Part shown: piece after piece, positions 16,597 through 25,709 of the stretch
Numbering within the stretch: position 1 is the stretch's first letter
How the letters are laid out: each line of letters starts with the position of its first letter
Assembly (NCBI RefSeq): GCF_016917755.1
Contig: NZ_CP070326.1
Span: forward strand, 7,626,001-7,690,000
Reading direction: 5' to 3'
Length of the DNA stretch: 64,000 nucleotides
Source of the DNA: Streptomyces noursei
GTDB taxonomy: Bacteria > Actinomycetota > Actinomycetes > Streptomycetales > Streptomycetaceae
Translations under genes and position numbers: made by a program
The notes under the pieces: generated by a model
Told to the model about the DNA's origin: nothing
Seen by the model: only the letters and a program-made list of their open reading frames with translations
The model's database searches: none

Positions 16597-17814
16597 TCAC
16601 CAGACGACCGGCATGCTCCGCAGGCCGTAGACGATGTCGTTGCGCTTGAACTCCGACGGTGCCAACGGCCTCGCCAGCCGCAGCCCGGGAACGCGGCGCA
16701 GCAGCGTGGTCAGCGCGACCTGCAACTGGATCCGGGCCAGCTGCTGACCGATGCACTGGTGCGCGCCGAAGCCGAAGGCCAGATGTCTACGGGCCTGCCG
16801 GCCGAGATCGATGGTGTCCGGGGCCGTGAACACGCTCGCGTCCCGGTTGCCGGAGGGGATCGCGGCGACCACCCACTCCCCCGCCTGCACCGTGGTGCCG
16901 CCGACGGTGACGTCCTCGGTGGCGTATCGGAACAGCCCGAACTGAATCACCGACACATAGCGCAGCAGTTCCTCCACCGCGGCGCCGGCCGCGTCCGGCG
17001 CGCCGAGCAGCGCCGCCCTGCGCTCCGGACTCTGCAACAGCGCCACTGTGCTCAGCGTCATCATGTTGGCGGTGGTCTCATGCCCGGCGACCAGCAGCAA
17101 CACGCCGAGTACGGTCAACTCCTGTACGGTCAGCGGCCGTTCGGTCGCATTGCCGCGGGCGATCAGACGGCTCAGCAGGTCGTCCCGTGGCTCGACGAGC
17201 CGTTGTTCGATCAGCTCGCCGAGGTAGTGCTCCAGCCGCCGGCTGGCCGCGTCGCGGGTGGCCGCGTCCGCCTCGAAGCCCATCAGGACCTCGCTGTCGC
17301 GTTGGAACGCCGCATGATCGTCGTAGGGCACACCGAGCAACTCGCAGATCACCAGCGAGGGGATCGGCAACGCGAAGTCCCGCACCAGGTCGGCGCCCGA
17401 TCCGGCGAGCATCGCGTCGACCTGCTGGTCGGCGATCTTTTGGATGTACGGCCGCAGGGCCTCCATCCGCCGCACGGTGAACTCGCCGATCAGCAACCGC
17501 CGCAGCCGCGTGTGCTCCTCGCCGTCCAGCTGGATCATCGAGCCGGGCAACGGGTCGCGCATGTCGTAGGACGGCAACATGTGCATCGAGCCGGCGCCGC
17601 GGGAGCTCATCCGCGGATCCGCGAGCACGCTGCGGATGTCGTCGTACCGGCTGACCAGCCAGGCGTCCATCCCGGCCGGGCAGCGGACCGGCGTCACGGG
17701 CGCCTCGGCACGCAGCCGGGTGTAGGTCTCGTCGGGGTCGAAGGGGCGGGAATCCGGCCGGGTGACCGGGAATTCGAGGACTTCGGTACCGCGGGAAACG
17801 CGGGTGTTCGTCAT
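16597..17814 (-). CDS. Cytochrome P450 (CYP105/107-like bacterial type)
   Basis: A 405-residue soluble P450. Landmarks are the I-helix LLVAGHETTANM (about 235-246), ExxR in VEELLRYVS (about 279), and the heme loop HLAFGFGAHQCIGQQLA with the Cys ligand at about residue 350. Met 17814 sits behind GGAG; upstream in-frame residues lack the family match. No ferredoxin gene is adjacent. It lies 76 bp downstream of, and in the same direction as, an acyltransferase, suggesting joint tailoring of a secondary metabolite or lipid. Substrate unknown. Confidence 0.93.
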   Translation of the reverse strand: MTNTRVSRGTEVLEFPVTRPDSRPFDPDETYTRLRAEAPVTPVRCPAGMDAWLVSRYDDIRSVLADPRMSSRGAGSMHMLPSYDMRDPLPGSMIQLDGEEHTRLRRLLIGEFTVRRMEALRPYIQKIADQQVDAMLAGSGADLVRDFALPIPSLVICELLGVPYDDHAAFQRDSEVLMGFEADAATRDAASRRLEHYLGELIEQRLVEPRDDLLSRLIARGNATERPLTVQELTVLGVLLLVAGHETTANMMTLSTVALLQSPERRAALLGAPDAAGAAVEELLRYVSVIQFGLFRYATEDVTVGGTTVQAGEWVVAAIPSGNRDASVFTAPDTIDLGRQARRHLAFGFGAHQCIGQQLARIQLQVALTTLLRRVPGLRLARPLAPSEFKRNDIVYGLRSMPVVW

Positions 17815-17890
17815 GTGGGACAGCTCCAGGCCGACGGGAGGGACATGCATCACATCAATGGGTCGCAGCAACCTGCCGAGTGGCGGAACG

Positions 17891-19057
17891 TCACTGCCTG
17901 TCGACCATGTCGGGGGCTGCGGTCGGCTCGTCGTGCCTGCTGGTCGGGCGGCTGAAACGCCGGACTGCGGGGCGTTCGACCACCGTGTAGAGGACCGCTG
18001 CGAGGGCGATGCTGATCACGACGGTGAGCAGAATATGGATCAGTCTCGTCGACAGGGATGCGGTCATTGCCTGGCCCGTGGCGTGCACGCCATCGATCGG
18101 GCCGTACTGGATCACGAGGTAGTGCACCAGATAGAGGGCGAACGAAATCTCTCCCAGCCACACCATCATGCGGCCGCTCAAAAGTGTTCGCGCGGCGCGC
18201 ATATCGGCGCCGGCTCCTTCCGCGATCACCAGGGCGAGCGCGAACGCGGTCGGCCCCGCACAGAGGCGGAATACGCCCGGGAGGAGGGATTGGACCACCA
18301 CACAGAGGATCGTGAGAATGAGTGCCGGCGCCATGCCCAGGCGGATCCATTTTCCCGTCATCACGATGCGGGCCATCAGGATGCCGAGCACGAATTCCAG
18401 CATCCGGGTGATGGGAAGGCTGTAGGCGAACCAGGACTGCAGCTCCGGAACCGTCGGGTCCCACGAGGTGACCGGCTGCTCCGGCAACAACAGGGCAATG
18501 AACGGGACAGCGACGATCGCCGCGCCGACGACCATCGCCCACGACCACAACCGTGAGGGGCGTATACGCCTGATGAAATGGAACAGCCAGGGGAAGGCGA
18601 AATAGAAGACCATCTCACAGCCGAGGGTCCAACTCGGCACGTTGATGCCGGTCAATCCACCCAGGGCGTCAAAATTGGGAATCCAAGGCTCGATCAGCAG
18701 CAGCGTCGGGATCGTGTTGATCACCATGATCGGCACGCCGGCGACGGCCATCAACACCACGGTGGCCGCGAAAGTCGTCACATGGTTCGGCACAATCTTC
18801 ACCAGGCGCCGACGCCAGAACAGTCGGGCGGTGTCATTCGGATCGGCGACCCAGGTGAGAATGAACCCGCTGAGGACGAAGAAGAAGGCCACTCCGACCG
18901 GCCCGAGGGTCGTGAGCAGATTCGACAGGTCAGGGTGCGTCGGTCCGGCGATTTGACCGGCCAGATGCGAGACCAGCACGGCGAAGGCCGCGATGAACCG
19001 CATACCGGTCAATGACGGAAGGCGACTCGGGCGAGCCGGCGGTTCCCACGTCTGCAT
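17891..19057 (-). CDS. Acyltransferase family 3 integral membrane protein
   Basis: A 388-residue membrane protein with about ten hydrophobic segments. The family-3 start is clear: LTGMRFIAAFAVLVSHL with the catalytic-type His at about residue 31, then VAFFFVLSGFILTW and FWRRRLVKIVPNHV. It ends with ALYLVHYLVIQ and VVERPAVRRF. Members O-acylate sugars, macrolides, peptidoglycan or lipids using cytoplasmic acyl donors. Probably in one unit with the P450 gene. The acceptor is unknown. Confidence 0.9.
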   Translation of the reverse strand: MQTWEPPARPSRLPSLTGMRFIAAFAVLVSHLAGQIAGPTHPDLSNLLTTLGPVGVAFFFVLSGFILTWVADPNDTARLFWRRRLVKIVPNHVTTFAATVVLMAVAGVPIMVINTIPTLLLIEPWIPNFDALGGLTGINVPSWTLGCEMVFYFAFPWLFHFIRRIRPSRLWSWAMVVGAAIVAVPFIALLLPEQPVTSWDPTVPELQSWFAYSLPITRMLEFVLGILMARIVMTGKWIRLGMAPALILTILCVVVQSLLPGVFRLCAGPTAFALALVIAEGAGADMRAARTLLSGRMMVWLGEISFALYLVHYLVIQYGPIDGVHATGQAMTASLSTRLIHILLTVVISIALAAVLYTVVERPAVRRFSRPTSRHDEPTAAPDMVDRQ

Positions 19058-19544
19058 AACCCTTGCCCTTCAGCTTTACGGCCCCTGTTTATAGCCCCTG
19101 AACCTATCGATCTGAAAATCAAAGGACTCCGGACAGAAGGATTTCGGCCTGCTCACCCACCCCCCGAGCCCCTGAAAACGTCCCTCGACCGCACCGACCG
19201 GAAAGGGATCAGCCTCCGCACCGGTCACCATCCGGCCAAACTCACCGATGCCCCCACAAGGGCAACTTCCCAGGTCAACCGGCCATTTGAGACCGCCGGC
19301 CCGGGGGCGGCGGGACGGAGACTGTCCTGAGCAGGGGCAGAACCAGCCCGCGCATGGCTGGACTGGCCAAACATCGCACGGGGTGAACCGGGCGCCGGAT
19401 GCCTCAGCAGCGGCTGCGCCGACGCTCATGCCGCAGCTGAGGCGGGGTCGCCCACCCGAGAGCACCGGCCATCTACGGGAAACCGGTGGTGTGTTGACCT
19501 GGTGGTGGGTGGCGGTGGGCGGGTGTGCCGTGTCGGCGGCGGTG
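19058..19544. other. Intergenic region (487 bp)
   Basis: No supportable gene. The part next to the acyltransferase start (19058-19140) is relatively A/T-rich and probably contains its promoter. The short GCCCCTG motif recurs three times there. A long minus-strand frame through this region has no family match and poor codon usage. Confidence 0.45.
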
Positions 19545-20255
19545 TCACCAGCGGACTGCGTCGTCCATCGACTGCTGCCAGTAGGTGGCGTTGAGGGAGT
19601 CGTCGATGTAGACCCCCTTGGCGGGCAGTGCGGGGTGGGCAGCCGCGCCGACGCTCTCATTGCCGGAGGGGCCGTGGAAGTAGACGGCCAGGGACTTCTC
19701 CGTCCTGCCGTGGGCGCCGCTGCCGTCGGTCGCCGACAGGCTCACCGAGGCGTAGCCGGACTCGCCCGGCTTGAGGGTGACGACGGCCTGCGGCTGGGAC
19801 GCCTCGATGACCGGCGGCACTGACTGGGCCGCGCCGAAGCGGACGGCCGGATAGCCGTAGAGGTAGCAGGTGCGGCTGCCGGTGTTGGTGACCGTGAGCA
19901 GCATGTGGTTCACAGGGCGGTTGAGGAGGGCCGCGACCGTCTTGGTGTTGGAGCCCTGGCACGTGACGGCCTTGCCGACGGTGCCGGTCCTGCCGTTCCC
20001 CGACGCCGCGGGGGTCTTCCGCTCGGGCGTGTGGTCGGTCCGCTGCGAACCGGCGGGCGCGGTTCGTGCGTCGTCGTGGGAGGAGGAGCCCGACGAGGTG
20101 GCGGCGGAAGTCGACGCGGTGGCGGAGGCGTTCGCGGCCGCGCTCTCCCTGCGGACGCCCGAGCCGTCGTTGCACGCCGTCAGGGAGAGGACGGCGAGCA
20201 CGCCGGTGGCGGCGGCGGTCAACAGGCGAGTGCGGGAGTTGCGGATGCTGGACAT
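19545..20255 (-). CDS. DUF4232-type lipoprotein
   Basis: A 236-residue exported lipoprotein. It has Arg-rich n-region, hydrophobic core and lipobox LSLTAC with Cys28, then a Ser/Thr/Ala-rich spacer to about residue 80. A beta-rich domain follows (LLTVTNTGSRTCYLYGYPAVRF, VTLKPGESGYASVSL), characteristic of DUF4232. Met 20255 is used because the signal peptide starts there. It is divergent from an HTH membrane protein whose extracellular part is of comparable beta-rich type, hinting at a shared envelope function. Confidence 0.85.
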   Translation of the reverse strand: MSSIRNSRTRLLTAAATGVLAVLSLTACNDGSGVRRESAAANASATASTSAATSSGSSSHDDARTAPAGSQRTDHTPERKTPAASGNGRTGTVGKAVTCQGSNTKTVAALLNRPVNHMLLTVTNTGSRTCYLYGYPAVRFGAAQSVPPVIEASQPQAVVTLKPGESGYASVSLSATDGSGAHGRTEKSLAVYFHGPSGNESVGAAAHPALPAKGVYIDDSLNATYWQQSMDDAVRW

Positions 20256-20453
20256 GTGGCCGAGCCCCTTCGGTGATGCGGTGGGTGTGGTGCTTGGATG
20301 GCAGAAGCTTGTGGAGTGATCCGTCCCAACCGCCACGAATGCCGGGCAATTGGGGACGCTGGAACACGGAAACGGGCTGTGACCAGGGGGAACGTGAGGG
20401 GCCTGGAACGCGGGAATGGGACGCGCCGGGCCGCATGGGGAAGGGGAGAAGCG

Positions 20454-21887
20454 GTGTCAGGGGCGACAGGGGCCACGGAAGCGACGGGGACCGCCGGGGA
20501 CGGGGACGCGTTCGCGGCGCTGCTGCGGGGGCTCAAGGAACGCTCGGGACTGAGCTACGGGGCACTGTCCAAGCGACTGCACATGAGCACGTCGACACTG
20601 CACCGGTACTGCAACGGCAGCGCAGTGCCGACCGATTACGCCCCGGTCGAGCGGCTCGCCCGGGTGTGCCGGGCGACCCCCGAGGAACTGGTAGAGCTGC
20701 ACCGGCAGTGGATTCTGGCGGATGCGGCGCGGGGACGTAAGGGATCGGGGCCGGGCCGTGCGGCGCGCGGCGTGGGGACCGAACAGCCCGAGGAAGCGCC
20801 GACGCCTGACGCCTCCACACCCGACACCGGGGACCGTCCTCAGAGCACTGCCGATTCGGGTGACGGGCCGCCCGAGGCAGCGGACGGGACCGCGTCGTCG
20901 CCCGTGGACGGCGAGCTCCGCCAACCCGCCGGAAGCGACGAACCGGTCGTCAGCGGCACCGTCCCGTCCGCTCCCCCGCGGCCCCGTCGGCGCCGCACCG
21001 CGCTCATCGCCGCCATCGCCGCGGCCGCCGTGCTGGGAACCGTCGTGCTCGCCGTGAATCTGTCGTCCTCCGCAGGCGGGGGCGGTGACGAGAGGGCCGC
21101 CGGGGTCGCCGGCATCGGTCCCGGTTCGGTGCGAGCGGACGACAAGCGGCCGTCCGCGGCGGCCTCCCCTTCCCCGTCCCAGAGCGCGAAGAGCGGCGAA
21201 CCCTCCGCCTCGGCGTCGGAAGCCACGTCCCACCCCTCGGCATCGAAGTCCGCCGCCCACGGCGGCGGGGGCGCGGTCGAGCGCACCGGCGACGCGGCGG
21301 TCCACGTCGCCACCCGCCCCTACGTCTACGACAGCCCGTGCGGCCAACACTTCCTCGTCGACAGCGAGCCCGCACAGGTGGGCCCGCCCGCCGGCGAACA
21401 GGACGCGCCCCGGTGGGCCACCGCATACGGTGCGGTCTCCTCGGGACAGCAGCTCGTCGCGCTCACCGTGCAGGGCACCGGGAAGGAGACCGTCGTCCTG
21501 GAGGCGCTGCATGTGCGCGTCATCACGAAGGGCGCCCCGCTCCCGTGGAACGACTACTCGATGGGCGTCGGATGCGGCGGCAACGTCGACACCAAGTCAT
21601 TCGACATCGACCTCGACAACGGCAGCCCCACCGTCACCGTCAAGAACGGCCAGCGCAACTTCCCCTACAAGACCAGCGAGTCCGACCCGGAGGTCTTCTA
21701 CATCAGCGCCCGCACCAAGGCGCACGACGTCCGCTGGGACCTCACCCTGGACTGGTCCAGCGGCGACCGCCACGGCACCGTGCACATCAACGACAACGGC
21801 GCCCCGTTCCGCACCAGCGCCGACGCCGGACGCCCCGGCTACGACTACCCGCTGGGCGGCAGCGAATGGATCAGACGGGAGACATAG
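20454..21887 (+). CDS. HTH protein with single TM helix and extracellular domain
   Basis: A 477-residue protein. Residues 18-85 form an XRE-like HTH (AFAALLRGLKERSGLSYGALSKRLHMSTSTLHRYCNG). A Pro/Ser/Asp-rich linker leads to one TM helix after an RRRR stop (about residues 178-205). A Ser/Ala-rich segment and a secreted domain with VYDSPCGQHFLV and two Cys pairs follow. The GTG at 20454 behind GGGGAG is chosen; the frame upstream to 20298 is non-coding in character. The layout, DNA-binding head inside and sensor outside, is recurrent in Streptomyces. What it senses is unknown. Confidence 0.82.
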   Translation: MSGATGATEATGTAGDGDAFAALLRGLKERSGLSYGALSKRLHMSTSTLHRYCNGSAVPTDYAPVERLARVCRATPEELVELHRQWILADAARGRKGSGPGRAARGVGTEQPEEAPTPDASTPDTGDRPQSTADSGDGPPEAADGTASSPVDGELRQPAGSDEPVVSGTVPSAPPRPRRRRTALIAAIAAAAVLGTVVLAVNLSSSAGGGGDERAAGVAGIGPGSVRADDKRPSAAASPSPSQSAKSGEPSASASEATSHPSASKSAAHGGGGAVERTGDAAVHVATRPYVYDSPCGQHFLVDSEPAQVGPPAGEQDAPRWATAYGAVSSGQQLVALTVQGTGKETVVLEALHVRVITKGAPLPWNDYSMGVGCGGNVDTKSFDIDLDNGSPTVTVKNGQRNFPYKTSESDPEVFYISARTKAHDVRWDLTLDWSSGDRHGTVHINDNGAPFRTSADAGRPGYDYPLGGSEWIRRET

Positions 21888-22192
21888 CCCGGTTGCCGGC
21901 CGTGGCCATCACTGGGTTGGGCGACCGGGCGGCAGGAGCGGGGCGGACCAGGCCGACTCCCATCGCCAGGACGCCCAGGAACCGGCATCGGCGAACGGCC
22001 CGGAGCGTTGCATGGCGAGGACCTGTGCGCGGGCGGCGCCGACGGCCTGGTGCTGTCCCGCCTCGAAGGTGCCCATTGGTTTCCCCTTCCTCCTGGCCCG
22101 GTCCCTTGGCAGGCCGCCGCACTCATCCTGATGGATGCCCGGCGACCGACTGGTGGGTACGGGGCTCGGGCCGACGGGGGGGGACGGGGTGG
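21888..22192. other. Intergenic region (305 bp)
   Basis: This lies between the convergent HTH-membrane protein gene and a membrane protein gene. No gene, clear terminator hairpin or repeat is seen; a 9-base G-run occurs near 22180. Confidence 0.45.
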
Positions 22193-23116
22193 TCACCGCC
22201 CCATGGGCAGGGTGAGAAGCGGGGTGAGTTCCGCGTCGGTTGCCGGTCGGAGCGTCGCGAGGATCCGGCGGGCAGCAGGCAGGTCGGCGGGGTGGCCTGC
22301 GAGGGTGACGGTGTGGATCAGGCCGGCCTGACGCAGACGGAGTTCCTGCCTTTCATAGGGGCCTTTGTGCGTGATGAGTTGGCGGCCGTTGCCGTCGTCG
22401 GTGCACTGGATCGTTTCGCCGATCGGAACGGGGCAGCCGTCGGCGTCGGTGCGACGGGTGTCCTGACCCGGGTGTTCCACGGCCAGGTGGAGGCCGGGGG
22501 CGCCTGGTCGTTCGTACCCGGTGCCGAAGGTGTGCTCGCCGGCTCCGTCGATGCGCAGGGTGTAGCCGGTGGGCGGTTCGCCGACGCGCAGGAGTGCCCG
22601 GTCCACGCGGTTGGCGGTGAGCCAGGCGTCGAGTGTGGGGGGTTGCGCGGCGGCCCAGGCGTCGTAGCCGATGCCGGCGGCCACGGCGACGGTGACGCCG
22701 AGGGTTGCCAGCCGCGTGCGAATGCTCGGGAGGAAGAACGCCGCGGCGAGCGCGTAGCACACTCCGCCCCAAGGAAAGAGCAGAAGACTGTGACTGAGCC
22801 CGCCCGATGACGGTTCCAGCGCCGCGGCTCCCATGGTGGCGACGGTTCCGAAGGCGTAGACGCCCGCTGCCCAGACCCAGCGACCGCGCTTCCGGCGGGC
22901 GAGCGGTACGAACGGGGCGGCGGCAACGGCGAAGCCCGCGAGGAGGCTGACGACGAGAGCTGCCACGACGATGAAGACGGCGATCGCCACGAGCATGCTG
23001 TCGCCGAAGAACGCAACCAGGACGACCTGGAACTGGGCAGCGGTCAAGGCGCAGCCCACTACTCCCACCGCGGCAAGATGGACGGCTATTCGCCACGCTT
23101 CGGTTTTTTTGACCAT
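22193..23116 (-). CDS. Hypothetical membrane protein with cytoplasmic or exported C-terminal domain
   Basis: A 307-residue protein not recognised as a named family. Five or so hydrophobic segments occupy residues 10-165 (for example AAQFQVVLVAFFGDSMLVAI and VFIVVAALVVSLLAGFAVAA). A soluble domain of about 140 residues follows, with a Cys pair (DGCPVPIGETIQC). The codon bias is that of a real gene. It is isolated between convergent and tandem neighbours. No function is proposed. Confidence 0.7.
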   Translation of the reverse strand: MVKKTEAWRIAVHLAAVGVVGCALTAAQFQVVLVAFFGDSMLVAIAVFIVVAALVVSLLAGFAVAAAPFVPLARRKRGRWVWAAGVYAFGTVATMGAAALEPSSGGLSHSLLLFPWGGVCYALAAAFFLPSIRTRLATLGVTVAVAAGIGYDAWAAAQPPTLDAWLTANRVDRALLRVGEPPTGYTLRIDGAGEHTFGTGYERPGAPGLHLAVEHPGQDTRRTDADGCPVPIGETIQCTDDGNGRQLITHKGPYERQELRLRQAGLIHTVTLAGHPADLPAARRILATLRPATDAELTPLLTLPMGR

Positions 23117-23204
23117 GTTTCATGATCACGCAGCACCGGCAGCGGCGGTTCCGTTCGGGCGGAATTGAGGTGCACGGCGCACTTCCGGCGGCGTTCCGTT
23201 CACC

Positions 23205-23573
23205 TCACGCTTCCGTGCCGTCGCCGCCCGGCCGCGCCTCCCCCGCCCGAAGCTTCGCCGCGCGCTCGCGCGGGTCGTACCCGGGCCCAACGCCCTCGAT
23301 CAGCAGCACGTCCCCTTCGATGTGATCGGTCCGAAGGCTCAGGATTTCCTGGTAGGCGGGGGACGCATACCAGGCATGCGCCGTGGCCAGGTCGGGAAAC
23401 TCGATCAGCACCATACTGCCGGGCCAGGCACCCTCCACCACCTCGGCCGGCGGACCGTGGATGACGAAGCGCCCGTGGAAGGGGTCGAGCGTGGCCTGGA
23501 TACGCTCCAAGTATTCCACGATGTCGGGGTGATGGCGGCGGCTGCGCAGATGCGCGAAGCCATATGCGGGCAT
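23205..23573 (-). CDS. DUF1330 family protein
   Basis: A 122-residue ferredoxin-fold (dimeric alpha-beta barrel) protein. The family pattern is clear: YLERIQATLDPFHGRFVIHG near the N-terminus, then GSMVLIEFPDLATAHAWYASPAYQEILSLR. AAAGGA lies just before Met 23573. The biochemical role of DUF1330 is not established. The gene is preceded by a 19-bp tandem repeat. Confidence 0.9.
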   Translation of the reverse strand: MPAYGFAHLRSRRHHPDIVEYLERIQATLDPFHGRFVIHGPPAEVVEGAWPGSMVLIEFPDLATAHAWYASPAYQEILSLRTDHIEGDVLLIEGVGPGYDPRERAAKLRAGEARPGGDGTEA

Positions 23574-23710
23574 GGCGGGTTCCTTTGCCGGTTGTCTGCG
23601 ACCCCGTGAGGGACGACCGACCCGAAGGTAGCCGCGCGCTCCGACTCGCGGCGATTACCTCCGAGGTAAACCCACTACCGAAACCCACCACCGCTGCTGG
23701 AGCCCGGATG

Positions 23711-23786
23711 CGGTGCGATGCATGTGGTGCGGTGCGATGCATGTGGTGCGGTGCGATGCATGTGGTGCGGTGCGGTGCGGTGCGGT
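23711..23786. repeat. Tandem repeat: 3 x 19 bp followed by 4 x 5 bp
   Basis: Three perfect copies of CGGTGCGATGCATGTGGTG start at 23711, 23730 and 23749. They are followed by four CGGTG units (23768-23786). The short unit is the first five bases of the long one, so the array likely grew by slippage. It lies between the stop of the VOC gene and the promoter region of the DUF1330 gene. Confidence 0.9.
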
Positions 23787-24136
23787 CACAGGCTATGAGC
23801 GAGGGGATGGAGCGGCTCGTACAGCGGCAGTTCGGCCCCGCTGGGGAGCCGGATCGCCGTCAGTTTGCCCCAGCGCTGTTCGCTGACCGGACGGGCGATC
23901 TCAACGCCCCGCTCGCGGAACTCGCGGAGCTGGGAATCGAGGTCATCGCACATCAGAGAGAGCTCGTGCTGGGGCGGGCCCTCGGTCGGGTGCACGGCCA
24001 CCTCCGCCGGGGGCAGCTTGAAGATGAGCCAGCCACCGCCTGCGTCGACACCGCGAAAGCCAAGAACGTCACGGATGAAGACACGGTCTGCCTCGGCGTC
24101 CTGGCTGTAGAGGATGACATGCGCACCACTGATCAT
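23786..24136 (-). CDS. VOC family protein
   Basis: A 116-residue single VOC module: ISGAHVILYSQDAEADRVFI at the start, LGFRGVDAGGGWLIFKLPPAEVAVHP in the first half, HELSLMCDDLDSQLREFRERGVEI, then TAIRLPSGAELPLYEPLHP. AGGAG lies 7 bases before Met 24136. The typical metal-ligand set is only partly obvious. Function unknown; a dioxygenase- or resistance-type role is possible. Confidence 0.87.
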   Translation of the reverse strand: MISGAHVILYSQDAEADRVFIRDVLGFRGVDAGGGWLIFKLPPAEVAVHPTEGPPQHELSLMCDDLDSQLREFRERGVEIARPVSEQRWGKLTAIRLPSGAELPLYEPLHPLAHSL

Positions 24137-24444
24137 GGCTGACTCCTGCCCGTCGACGTGCTGGCGGTCGTGTCCATCGCATCCTGGCACGCCCGGCTGC
24201 GAGACGGCGCTTTGGCCGCGATGACACGACGCCTGAGTTGGCCGACAGTCGCGCACTGCGCCGATTGCGGTCTGTGTGGGCGAGCCTTGGACGCGCGGCG
24301 GGAGCGCCACCCACCGATCAGCACACCTGCGGTTGCCTTCACGATGGGGCAGTCGGCCCGATCGGTGCCGACACGGCGGTGCTGACATCGAAGCGCTTCA
24401 CCTCGCCGTCCGCTACCCGCCAGCCTCGACCGCCTACGGCCAGC
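24137..24444. other. Intergenic region (308 bp)
   Basis: This lies between the divergent VOC gene and the TIGR03086 gene and should contain both promoters. No inverted repeat longer than six bases or coding remnant is evident. Confidence 0.45.
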
Positions 24445-25074
24445 ATGCTGGATCGCGTGACCAATGCTTTTGACGGGCTCATCGATCGCTTCCTCCTGTC
24501 CAGCCGCGAGTTCGAGCGGAAGCTCCGATCCGTACGAGCCGAACAGTGGACCTGGCCGACCCCTTGCACGGAGTGGAATGTGCGTCAGTTGACCAACCAC
24601 GTGGCGCGGGGGAACCGCAATTACCTGCGTCTGCTGCACGGTGGCGACAGCGCGGAGTTCCTGCGGCTACGGGACGTTGACGCACTGGGTTCGGATCCGC
24701 TGGACGCCTACATCCGGTCTGTCCAGGAGCTGGCCCGGGCGTTCGGCCAGGCAGGCGCTCTGCAGCAGGTTCTGGACTATCCCTTGGGCCCGGTGACCGG
24801 GCAGCAGGCACTCGCTGTGAGGACCACCGACACCACGGTCCACACTTGGGATCTCGCACGGGCCGTCGACTTGGACGACGCTCTCGACGCCGGCCTCGTC
24901 ATCTGGATCGATGAGCATCTGGAGGACATCTATGCCGGCCTGGCGGAAACGCCCACCGCTGCTGAAACGACCCATCGGTTCTTCGCCGCCCCCGAGGGTG
25001 CGCTCACTCGCGACGCCTCTCTCCAGTCGCGTCTGCTGTACAGGATGGGAAGGCTGCCCGCATCCGGTCGCTGA
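24445..25074 (+). CDS. TIGR03086-type DinB-fold protein (mycothiol-dependent MDMPI superfamily)
   Basis: A 209-residue DinB/MDMPI-fold protein. Key elements are WPTPCTEWNVRQLTNHVARGNRNYL (residues 36-60, first metal His), VRTTDTTVHTWDLARAVDLD (about 131-150, with the HTWDL motif of TIGR03086) and a helical C-terminus. Such proteins bind divalent metal and probably use mycothiol. Met 24445 fits the family start though no strong ribosome site is visible. It is the second such protein in the window (see 12840). Confidence 0.85.
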   Translation: MLDRVTNAFDGLIDRFLLSSREFERKLRSVRAEQWTWPTPCTEWNVRQLTNHVARGNRNYLRLLHGGDSAEFLRLRDVDALGSDPLDAYIRSVQELARAFGQAGALQQVLDYPLGPVTGQQALAVRTTDTTVHTWDLARAVDLDDALDAGLVIWIDEHLEDIYAGLAETPTAAETTHRFFAAPEGALTRDASLQSRLLYRMGRLPASGR

Positions 25075-25120
25075 GGTCGTGTACTGGCAGCCTCTGGTGC
25101 ACCGGTGCAGCAGGTCGTGA

Positions 25121-25640
25121 ATGGTCGCGTGGTCTCCTCGCCATGGGAGGTCGCAGCCCCCAGTCGCGGGCGAACGCTCCGTCGAAGCCCAACATCGCCT
25201 CGATCGCGGCACTGTCGCCGTCGCGCGCGACCGTGGTGACGTCGATGCTGCGCGGCCGGCCGAGGGTGCGCGTGATGATGTCCATGTCGCTGTGCATGTC
25301 CTCCAGCGGAAGCGTCCTGAGCCCGAGCGAGACGCCTGGCCACAGGTGGGCGGTCCAGTTCCACAGTGTCAGCTGCTCCAGGCGGCCGTAGATGCCCGTG
25401 CGGACGGCGTCGAACAGGGCCTGGTTGGCCGGGATGAACTGCTCGAACATGCCCACGAACACCTGCGTGCCCTCGCGTCCGGCGGCTTCGGCCACGCGTC
25501 GGGCGTCGGGCGTCGTCCATGTTCCCGGCCAACGGCAGCTCGACCAGCGCGTGCTTGCCCACGTCCAGCGCCCGCGGCGCGTACTGGGCGTGCAACGGCG
25601 ACGGCAGGCAGATGTCGACCAGGTCGAAGTCGCCTTCGAA
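25121..25640 (-). pseudogene. Frameshifted, truncated Gfo/Idh/MocA-type oxidoreductase
   Basis: The upstream fragment reads FEGDFDLVDICLPSPLHAQYA, then ALDVGKHALVELPLAGNMDDA in a neighbouring frame. It continues in a third frame as DARRVAEAAGREGTQVFVGMFEQFIPANQALFDAV through FDGAFARDWG. This is the middle of a Gfo/Idh/MocA NAD(P)-dependent sugar-type oxidoreductase, with the conserved E-x-P-L (VELPLAG). The N-terminal Rossmann GxGxxG and the C-terminal end are missing and at least two frameshifts are present. It lies directly against a truncated VOC gene. Confidence 0.75.
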
Positions 25641-25709
25641 CGCCGGTCCATGTCAGCTCGACGGCCCTGGCGGTGACGGCCGGCACGTCGGTGACCAGGA
25701 AATCGGGCA

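Noticed and set aside
23711..23786. Tandem array considered as a CRISPR
   Set aside because: Units are contiguous with no unique spacers, and no cas genes are present.
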